Positions 7,824 through 12,496 of a stretch of DNA of 26,702 nt are shown piece by piece. The position numbers and the translations under genes were made by a program. The notes under the pieces were generated by a model, which saw only the letters and a program-made list of their open reading frames with translations, was not told the origin of the DNA and made no database searches. This DNA is from a virus, in the IMG/VR virus record IMGVR_UViG_3300032323_000758, positions 1 through 26,702 of that record. One strand, written 5' to 3'. Position 1 is the first letter of the stretch. Every line of letters begins with the position of its first letter.

Positions 7824-7840
7824 TCGCCCCCCCACTTAAG

Positions 7841-7870
7841 AAAAAGGCCCCTTCGGGGGCCTTTTTATTT
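7841..7870 (+). terminator. Intrinsic terminator after the major capsid gene
   Basis: AAAAAGGCCCC (7841-7851) and GGGGCCTTTTT (7856-7866) form an 11-bp perfect stem around a UUCG tetraloop, ending in a T-run. It lies 17 nt after the capsid stop codon. Because the A-run pairs with the T-run it could also work on the minus strand, although no minus-strand gene ends here. Confidence 0.93.
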
Positions 7871-7983
7871 GTGCTAAAATTCAAGTACTCCCAACACTTG
7901 GGCACCGGGCAACCCGGCCTTTCAGACTGTCCCGGCAGACGCTTGCAGAGACTGACTGGTCAAAATCCTGCAAGGATAATACA
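7871..7983 (+). promoter_or_regulatory. Promoter-like site and structured 5' leader before the 64-aa gene
   Basis: After the capsid terminator a new transcript probably starts. TGCTAAAAT (7872-7880) resembles an extended -10. The leader holds a tight hairpin CCGGG (7905-7909) with CCCGG (7913-7917). A second CCCGG copy (7931-7935) could replace the first as partner. A 7-bp stem joins CTTGCAG (7942-7948) to CTGCAAG (7968-7974). The last stem covers the first three bases of the ribosome-binding site AAGGA (7972-7976), 7 nt before the ATG at 7984. This layout fits translational control or a structured RNA. There is no ORF here. Confidence 0.5.
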
Positions 7984-8178
7984 ATGGCGAATACCAGCTT
8001 TTCCGGCCCCGTAAAGGTTTCAGAAACCTTCACAGTGGCTACTGTTCCTGATGCGACTCTCAGCGAGGGCGGTCAGATCTATGTAAACAACGGCGCGAAC
8101 GGCGCTCCCATCATTGCCTTCTCCAACGGCTCCGCTTGGCTTCGCGTTGATACACGCGGCGTTCTTTCCGCCACCTAA
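7984..8178 (+). CDS. Small Gly/Asn-rich virion-type protein
   Basis: This 64-aa protein starts at an ATG preceded by AAGGA at 7-nt spacing. It has the pattern SEGGQIYVNNGANGAPIIAF followed by SNGSAWLRVDT, a short beta segment commonly seen in phage tail-fibre and virion surface proteins (a gain-of-display-like GG-IYV-G-P-AFS-G-W pattern). As a free-standing small protein next to the capsid gene it may be a minor decoration or head protein; the function is not known. It stands alone between a terminator with a structured leader and a second hairpin at 8183-8198, so it may be expressed separately and strongly. Confidence 0.75.
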   Translation: MANTSFSGPVKVSETFTVATVPDATLSEGGQIYVNNGANGAPIIAFSNGSAWLRVDTRGVLSAT

Positions 8179-8180
8179 CA

Positions 8181-8204
8181 AGCGGGGCTTCGGCCCCGTT
8201 TAAA
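8181..8204 (+). terminator. Terminator-like hairpin with UUCG loop
   Basis: CGGGGC (8183-8188) pairs with GCCCCG (8193-8198) around TTCG, a very stable hairpin just after the stop of the 64-aa gene. The tail is TTTAAAC, with only three T residues, so termination is likely partial. AGGAGG (8208-8213), the ribosome-binding site of the next gene, follows. Confidence 0.6.
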
Positions 8205-8218
8205 CTCAGGAGGCTTGA

Positions 8219-8704
8219 ATGGCTCAGCAGTATGACGTAAAGTCATTTCACAACACAGTTTCTGGTGTTGCGGTTGACTACAAGACGCGCCTTAAGGGTG
8301 TCGTTATTTCCCCTTCAACGTCCGTAACGTATAATATTTCGTTTTGCGACAACATTTATGTCTCCGGTACATATGATGTGCCGGGATCTACAGTTTGCAC
8401 CGTGACAATTGCGAACCACGGCCTTTCGGACAACGACAGGGTTTATTTAAACTTCACTTCCGGCACATCTCAGGATGAGTCGTATGATGTTTCAAACGTG
8501 ACGCAGAACACATTCACGGTTACTGTTGCCTCCGCTACGACAAGCGGGAATGTGGATCTGTATCCTGTTGTTTTGGCGGAGTTTGATTGCTCAAGCGGCA
8601 CATCATTCTACACCTTGATCCCCGGAGAAGGCATTCTTGCCGACAATGGTATTTATGTTGGAATCCCCAGCGCATCCGTGACCACAACAATCTTTTACGG
8701 GTGA
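8219..8704 (+). CDS. Virion-type beta-rich protein, paralogue 1
   Basis: This 161-aa protein has a perfect AGGAGG ribosome-binding site before its ATG. It opens with QQYDVKSFHN, continues with DYKTRLKGVVIS and has a central module VTIANHGLSDNDRVYLNF followed by YDVSNVTQNTFTVT, ending in IPGEGILADNGIYVG. The central HGL-GD-V...NTFTV pattern is the beta module that is often labelled an E1 FCCH-like domain in phage virion proteins. The next gene encodes a protein of the same length and layout, so the pair is a tandem duplication. A surface role (decoration, head fibre or tail part) is inferred from composition and position; no enzyme motif is seen. Confidence 0.78.
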   Translation: MAQQYDVKSFHNTVSGVAVDYKTRLKGVVISPSTSVTYNISFCDNIYVSGTYDVPGSTVCTVTIANHGLSDNDRVYLNFTSGTSQDESYDVSNVTQNTFTVTVASATTSGNVDLYPVVLAEFDCSSGTSFYTLIPGEGILADNGIYVGIPSASVTTTIFYG

Positions 8705-8708
8705 TGCC

Positions 8709-9194
8709 ATGATGCAATATGATGTTAAAAGCTATCTCGCGAACCAGTCTTCAATTGCTGCGAATTACAGAACAAGACTCAAGGGCATAACTGTTACGTC
8801 TGCCACTGTCTCGGCCCGCAATATCGCAATTGCAGACCCAACTGTGGTGAAGTCTGGCACTTGGGACCGCACCGGAACCCTCGTGACTGTCACGATCACC
8901 AACAACGGGGTCGCAGATGGAGACCGCGTATTCATCGACGTTGCTGCTGGCACAACCATGCGAGATGGCGTTTACACGGTATCAAACGCAACTCAGAACA
9001 CGTTCACGGTAACATCTGTCACATCCGGCACTGCCAATGGCACGGTGGATATGTACACCGACATTCTGCTTGAACTCGACACATACAACACAATTGGCCT
9101 GCCCGTGAAGATCCCCGGAGAAGGAATTCTCTGCGAGAACGGCATCTTTGTTGGCGTTGGTGCCAATGTAACCGCCACAGTCTTCTACGGTTAA
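8709..9194 (+). CDS. Virion-type beta-rich protein, paralogue 2
   Basis: This 161-aa protein aligns end to end with the preceding gene product: MQYDVKSYLAN, NYRTRLKGITVT, VTITNNGVADGDRVFI, YTVSNATQNTFTVT and IPGEGILCENGIFVG in the same order, both ending FYG. The start may be the ATG at 8709 or the adjacent one at 8712; no strong ribosome-binding site is seen and the gap to the previous stop is 4 nt, so coupled translation is likely. Identity between the two copies is partial and lowest in the first third, so the duplication is old. It probably occupies the same or an alternating position in the virion as paralogue 1. Confidence 0.78.
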   Translation: MMQYDVKSYLANQSSIAANYRTRLKGITVTSATVSARNIAIADPTVVKSGTWDRTGTLVTVTITNNGVADGDRVFIDVAAGTTMRDGVYTVSNATQNTFTVTSVTSGTANGTVDMYTDILLELDTYNTIGLPVKIPGEGILCENGIFVGVGANVTATVFYG

Positions 9195-9197
9195 ACA

Positions 9198-9452
9198 ATG
9201 GCCAAATCCCCTGCTTGGACCCGCAAGGAAGGCAAGAACCCCAAAGGTGGCCTCAACGCCAAGGGGCGCGCCTCTTATAATCGTGCAAACCCCGGTAAGC
9301 CGGGGCTCAAAGCCCCGCAGCCTGAAGGTGGGTCTCGCAAGGATTCGTTCTGTCGGCGGATGAAGGGTATGAAGAAGAAGCTCACCTCGGCAAAGACAGC
9401 CAAAGATCCCAACAGCCGCATCAATAAATCCCTCCGCGCATGGAATTGTTAA
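9198..9452 (+). CDS. Small basic conserved phage protein (DUF6321-like)
   Basis: This 84-aa, very basic protein has the pattern SPAWTRKEGKNPKGGLNAKG, then a KPGLKAPQPEGG linker, FCRRMKGMKKKLTSAKTAKD and a C-terminal NSRINKSLRAWNC. I recognise this as the small family named DUF6321, widespread in phages near virion genes; its role is unknown. The high Lys and Arg content and lack of hydrophobic core suggest nucleic-acid binding, perhaps as an internal capsid or DNA-condensing protein, which is inference. The gene starts 3 nt after the preceding stop codon and is the first of several basic proteins in this part. Confidence 0.82.
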   Translation: MAKSPAWTRKEGKNPKGGLNAKGRASYNRANPGKPGLKAPQPEGGSRKDSFCRRMKGMKKKLTSAKTAKDPNSRINKSLRAWNC

Positions 9453-9462
9453 GGAATAGAAA

Positions 9463-10293
9463 ATGGCTGAAATAACAAAAATGCCAAATCGCAGCCCCCG
9501 CGCAACGAGCAAAACGTATACCCCCAAACAAGGTGTGAGATCTTACCCCTCTCCCAAAGGAGGAGGGTGGGAAACATTTCGGTTAACACCGGAAAAACCC
9601 GCGAATAAGAACGTACCCCGCGCAACGAGGGAACAGGCCATCCGCGCAAAATACGCAGGTACACCGAAAGGAACGGTGATCAACTCCGGCAAGTATGCTT
9701 ATGGGCCGAAAACGCCCGCTGGTCCTTCGGTTGCCTCGCGAGTTGCTGGTGCCATTGGTCGCAATGCGTTGCGCGCTGCTGGCCCTGTTGGCGCGCTTGT
9801 AGGTATGACCACCCCTGCTGGAGTTGGCTCTGATAAGCCACCGAAGGGTATTAGTGGCATGTCCCAGAAAGATCGGTCTGCGGCAAATAAGGCAACTTCC
9901 GCAAAGCGTCCAACATCAAATAGTTTAAACGCACCTGTGCGTACATCCTCTTCTGGATCGGCAAGGCCAACTTCAAGCAATCTGGACGCTCCATCCCGTA
10001 CCGCACCATCCAAGGCTTCAACCTCCAAGTCAAAGCCCACTAAATCTTACATGGGGCCTTCTGGCGGTGCAAAGTTTGGCAATACTGTTCCCGCTCGTGG
10101 AGGTAATGCCTTGTCTTCTGGTCGCGGGCCTGCTGCGTCTATGGCTGCTTCAAAAGCATCTTCCAAGTCTTCGGCATCGTCTCGGCCATCTTCTGGTCCA
10201 ACTTCCGCTCCCAGCCGCACCGCTCCGTCCAAGGCAAACCTTGGCACATCTCGCTTTGCAAAAGGTGGTGCAATCAAGCGCCGCAAAAAGTAG
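9463..10293 (+). CDS. Low-complexity Ser/Ala/Pro/Lys-rich protein, function unknown
   Basis: This 276-aa basic protein starts at an ATG with AAGGA upstream. The N-terminal 80 residues are Pro and Lys rich (TSKTYTPKQGVRSYPSPKGG). A short Ala/Gly/Val-rich segment RVAGAIGRNALRAAGPVGAL (about 89-108) could be an amphipathic or membrane-active helix. Residues 130-260 are low-complexity with repeated SAKRPTS, SSNLDAPSRTAPSKAS and SRTAPSKAN units. The end FAKGGAIKRRKK carries a KGG-type basic tail also found in other proteins of this window. No catalytic motif is present. It could be an internal virion or linker protein. The repeats are coding and in frame. Confidence 0.7.
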   Translation: MAEITKMPNRSPRATSKTYTPKQGVRSYPSPKGGGWETFRLTPEKPANKNVPRATREQAIRAKYAGTPKGTVINSGKYAYGPKTPAGPSVASRVAGAIGRNALRAAGPVGALVGMTTPAGVGSDKPPKGISGMSQKDRSAANKATSAKRPTSNSLNAPVRTSSSGSARPTSSNLDAPSRTAPSKASTSKSKPTKSYMGPSGGAKFGNTVPARGGNALSSGRGPAASMAASKASSKSSASSRPSSGPTSAPSRTAPSKANLGTSRFAKGGAIKRRKK

Positions 10294-10303
10294 GCGGGCG
10301 TTT

Positions 10304-10675
10304 ATGGGGCGCACCAACGAAGCATTGTGGTCGAGGGCTAAGGCTGAAGCCAAGGCAAAGATGGGTGGCAAACACAGCGCCAGAGCCATGCAGCTTGCTG
10401 GGAAGATCTACAAGAGCAAGGGTGGTGGATATTCTGGCGAAAAAACCTCCGCCCAGAAGTCCATGAGCAAATGGTCCAAGGAAGATTGGGGCACGAAGAG
10501 CGGAAAACCCTCCGGCAAGACTGGAGAGCGCTATCTCCCAAAGAAAGCCCGCGAATCTCTCACCTCGAAAGAATACGCCGCCACAACCAAGGCGAAGCGT
10601 GAAGGCACAAAGAAGGGCAAGCAGTTTGTCCCGCAACCCAAAAAGATAGCCGCCAAAACGGCGAGGTTTCGGTAA
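10304..10675 (+). CDS. Basic conserved phage protein (DUF5872-like)
   Basis: This 123-aa protein is read from the ATG at 10304; the frame is open further upstream but overlaps the previous gene with unlikely sequence. It has ALWSRAKAEAKAKMGGKHSA, RAMQLAGKIYKSKGGGYSG, MSKWSKEDWGTKSGKPSGKT and GERYLPKKARESLTSKEYAA, ending in KKIAAKTARFR. I recognise this order as the DUF5872 family found in phages and some large viruses; its function is not known. It is strongly basic and probably binds nucleic acid or acts inside the virion. The stop is 2 nt before the next ATG, so it belongs to the same transcript as the lysis genes. Confidence 0.85.
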   Translation: MGRTNEALWSRAKAEAKAKMGGKHSARAMQLAGKIYKSKGGGYSGEKTSAQKSMSKWSKEDWGTKSGKPSGKTGERYLPKKARESLTSKEYAATTKAKREGTKKGKQFVPQPKKIAAKTARFR

Positions 10676-10677
10676 AA

Positions 10678-10893
10678 ATGGACAAGGTTGAAGTTTCGGT
10701 TGCGAGGATGGAAGTGCAGGTAGAGCGTCTGGAGAAGGATGTTGCCGAAATGAAGGGCGACATCAAGTCAATTCTTGCAACCCTTGATAAAGCAAGCGGT
10801 GGCTGGAAGATGCTTATGCTTGTTGGTGGATTGTCTGCGGCCATTGGTGGGTTTATGGCGAAGGTTATTAGCGCTTGGCCTTTCGGTAAGTAA
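10678..10893 (+). CDS. XhlA-like coiled-coil membrane protein (holin-associated)
   Basis: This 71-aa protein has an N-terminal heptad-rich helix (SVARMEVQVERLEKDVAEMK, residues 7-26), a short linker, and one hydrophobic segment near residues 44-66 (MLMLVGGLSAAIGGFMAKVI), ending SAWPFGK. This coiled coil plus single C-terminal membrane segment is the layout of haemolysin XhlA-type proteins, which work with holins and endolysins at the inner membrane in host lysis. The endolysin gene follows after 1 nt. A second holin candidate lies at 11902, so this protein may be an accessory or antiholin-like partner; which one forms the lesion cannot be told. Confidence 0.82.
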   Translation: MDKVEVSVARMEVQVERLEKDVAEMKGDIKSILATLDKASGGWKMLMLVGGLSAAIGGFMAKVISAWPFGK

Positions 10894-10894
10894 T

Positions 10895-11344
10895 ATGGAA
10901 TTCTCGAAATCATCTTTGGCGAAACTTAAAGGGGTGCATCCGGATCTTGTCCGGGTTGTTATGCGTTGCGCGAAAGACTGGAAGGATAATTCCTTCACAT
11001 TCGGCATTACATGCGGACCCCGCACTCTTGAAGAGCAAAAGATCCTCGTGAAGAAGGGTGCATCCAAAACACTTCGTTCCCGGCACATCCCTGCCGCGAA
11101 TGGTTTTTCCCACGCGATTGATGTTGTGGCCATGCTTGATGGCAAGGTTCGTTGGGATTGGCCATTGTATTTAAAAATAGCAAACGCGATGAAGGCTGCT
11201 GCAATTGCTGAAAAAATCCCACTTGAATGGGGCGGGACATGGAGTTTATTAAATTCCGTGAAGGGTTCAGTGACCTCTCAAATGCTCAGTAAGTCATTCC
11301 CTGATGGGCCTCATTACCAATTGCCTAAGTCAACCTATCCATAA
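10895..11344 (+). CDS. Endolysin, M15-family peptidase (L-alanyl-D-glutamate or D,D-peptidase type)
   Basis: This 149-aa enzyme should cut the peptide stems of peptidoglycan in the periplasm at the end of infection. The M15 metal site is visible: SRH (62-64) followed by HAID (73-76) for the first His and Asp, LEWGGTW (110-116) with the likely catalytic Glu, and DGPHYQL (137-143) with the second His. GITCGPRTLEEQ (37-48) matches the N-terminal fold of phage M15C peptidases. The ATG at 10895 is used; the frame open upstream overlaps the XhlA-like gene. There is no signal peptide, so release through a holin is expected. The 3' end overlaps the minus-strand HNH gene by 20 nt. Confidence 0.92.
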   Translation: MEFSKSSLAKLKGVHPDLVRVVMRCAKDWKDNSFTFGITCGPRTLEEQKILVKKGASKTLRSRHIPAANGFSHAIDVVAMLDGKVRWDWPLYLKIANAMKAAAIAEKIPLEWGGTWSLLNSVKGSVTSQMLSKSFPDGPHYQLPKSTYP

Positions 11345-11855
11345 GAACCTTCCTTATTGCAGCGCCTATTACCTTCATTTCCTCAAATGAAAATCTGTCG
11401 CCGCGAGCAAAATTGCATGGGGCACAAGATGAAACCACATTCCCCCTTATGTGGGGCAGGGAATTGTCTATTCGATCAAGGCCACGATTTTCATCTGTTG
11501 TTCCGCAGTGCGTGCAGGGTTGTGATATAAGTTCCAAGACTTCGTCAACAGTTAAATCACAAGAATCAACGCGCTGATATGCTTTCCTAAGAAAGATAGC
11601 CCTGCCCTTCGGGGTCTTGTTGTATTTCTTTTGACGCTCTCTTGTAAGAATTTTTTGCTCTGGTTCAAGGTTGCTCCATCTCTCCTTTCTTCTGTCTCTG
11701 CCAATTTTTCTTTTTGAGTGACATGGTTTACACTCGTAAGAGATGCCAAGAAGCCTTGATGAGTCTTTCACAAAAAACTCAAGGGTAGATGGGTGTTCAA
11801 CCCCGCACCTGTTGCAGCAACGGAAACCGGGCTTTGATTTTGTATATTTTCTCAT
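11325..11855 (-). CDS. HNH endonuclease (probable homing endonuclease) in the lysis cassette
   Basis: This is the only minus-strand gene: 176 aa, with two zinc-binding parts. The N-terminal ribbon has C13, C14 and C17 and then C42 and C45. The C-terminal HNH domain has CTHC (114-117), GLDRIDN (125-131), H135, GNVVSSC (138-144) and CAPCN (144-148), the beta-beta-alpha metal finger of HNH nucleases. Between them is a Lys/Arg-rich helical region likely to bind DNA. Free-standing HNH genes of this size in phages are usually homing endonucleases that spread by cutting alleles lacking them. It sits between endolysin and holin candidate, against the direction of all neighbours, and overlaps the endolysin end, so it looks like a later insertion. 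Its sequence is more AT-rich by eye than its neighbours. Confidence 0.88.
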   Translation of the reverse strand: MRKYTKSKPGFRCCNRCGVEHPSTLEFFVKDSSRLLGISYECKPCHSKRKIGRDRRKERWSNLEPEQKILTRERQKKYNKTPKGRAIFLRKAYQRVDSCDLTVDEVLELISQPCTHCGTTDENRGLDRIDNSLPHIRGNVVSSCAPCNFARGDRFSFEEMKVIGAAIRKVLMDRLT

Positions 11856-11864
11856 AAACTAAAC

Positions 11865-11886
11865 AATGGGGAGTGTTCCCCATTTT
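11865..11886. terminator. Palindromic hairpin between the HNH start and the holin gene
   Basis: AATGGGGA (11865-11872) and TCCCCATT (11877-11884) form an 8-bp perfect stem with loop GTGT. On the + strand two more T residues follow, so it could be a weak terminator for readthrough from the endolysin side. On the minus strand it lies about 10 nt before the HNH start codon, where it could act as an operator or lower HNH translation. The ribosome-binding site AGAGG (11891-11895) of the next gene follows. Confidence 0.45.
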
Positions 11887-11901
11887 GTCAAGAGGTAAGA
11901 A

Positions 11902-12063
11902 ATGACGAAGGATATGGTTTGGGGTATCGCTCGCGCTGTGCTTGCGGCTGGTAGCGGTTATCTTGTTGGTACTGGCCTGATTGATCAGGCTATGGCCTCT
12001 GAGGTTATTGGTGCCATCGGTGTGATCTTCACCGCCGCTTGGTCGGTCTGGTCTAAGAAGTGA
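11902..12063 (+). CDS. Small two-TM holin candidate (Pam3 gp28-like)
   Basis: This 53-aa protein has an ATG preceded by AGAGG at 6-nt spacing. It has a short charged N-terminus (MTKDM), a hydrophobic segment VWGIARAVLAAGSGYLVGTG (6-25), a turn LIDQAMAS and a second hydrophobic segment EVIGAIGVIFTAAWSVW (34-50), ending SKK. Two short helices with a charged tail fit a small holin; the pattern resembles the putative holins named after Pam3 gp28. It should form the inner-membrane lesion that releases the endolysin. It overlaps the next gene by 4 nt (GTGA). The assignment rests on topology and lysis-cassette position; another small membrane role is possible. Confidence 0.78.
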   Translation: MTKDMVWGIARAVLAAGSGYLVGTGLIDQAMASEVIGAIGVIFTAAWSVWSKK

Positions 12064-12299
12064 CATTAATCGAGGCGGCGCTGCTTGCGGCTGTACTCAC
12101 TGGCTTGATCGCTGGTGGGTTCCTTGTCGCACAGCGCCCCTCATTCTGGTTTGGGCTCGGAACCGTCATGATTCGTGCCGGGATGCCGCATTTTATTAAA
12201 TATATCACCAAAAGAATGCCTCCAGAGCAAGAAGCCGAATGGCGTAAATGCCAGCGGCAGGGTGGTAAGTGGAACCACAGAAAAAAGCGGTGTGAATGA
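12060..12299 (+). CDS. Small membrane protein of the lysis cassette, function unknown
   Basis: This 79-aa protein starts with GTG overlapping the stop of the holin candidate. Residues 2-24 (IEAALLAAVLTGLIAGGFLVA) form one N-terminal membrane segment. The rest is amphipathic and then strongly basic, with MPPEQEAEWRKCQRQGGKWN and ending HRKKRCE. Similar small proteins with an RxCxxxGGKW-like end are common in phage lysis or virion modules; I cannot name a function. One membrane helix with a charged C-terminus could suit an inner-membrane spanin or an accessory holin factor, but no lipoprotein outer spanin or embedded spanin frame was recognised, so that remains a guess. Confidence 0.75.
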   Translation: MTLIEAALLAAVLTGLIAGGFLVAQRPSFWFGLGTVMIRAGMPHFIKYITKRMPPEQEAEWRKCQRQGGKWNHRKKRCE

Positions 12300-12496
12300 T
12301 GGCTATAGGTCGCGGAAATATGGGCAAGCAAACCACCCGCCCCGGCAAGGTTCGCCGCGTAATGAATGAATTTAAGGTGGGGAGCCTCAAGTCAAGCTCT
12401 GGCCAGAAGGTGAAGAAGAAGAAGCAGGCCATCGCCATTGCGCTCTCTGAGGCGCGTAGACCCCGCAGACCCCGCCGTCCAAAGAGAACGCTTTGA
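12296..12496 (+). CDS. Small basic conserved protein (DUF6496-like)
   Basis: This 66-aa protein overlaps the previous stop (ATGA). It has RVMNEFKVGSLKSSSGQKVK, KKKQAIAIALSEARRPRRP and an Arg/Lys-rich end. The VMNEFK-G-LKS...KQAIAIALSEAR pattern is that of the DUF6496 family of short basic proteins found in bacteria and phages, without known function. The start may be the ATG at 12296 or the adjacent one at 12299. High positive charge suggests DNA or RNA binding. It links the lysis genes and the large hydrolase-bearing gene by 4-nt overlaps on both sides, so all are read as one transcript. Confidence 0.85.
   Translation: MMAIGRGNMGKQTTRPGKVRRVMNEFKVGSLKSSSGQKVKKKKQAIAIALSEARRPRRPRRPKRTL

Noticed and set aside
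6921-7835. 304-codon open frame on the minus strand across the major capsid gene
   Set aside because: It mirrors the capsid gene; its residues are Arg/His/Val-rich without a domain, and it arises from the C-ending codon bias of the capsid gene.
10067-10303. Upstream extension of the DUF5872-like gene
   Set aside because: It overlaps the coding end of the preceding gene, is Leu/Pro-rich and unlike the family; the ATG at 10304 gives the known family start.
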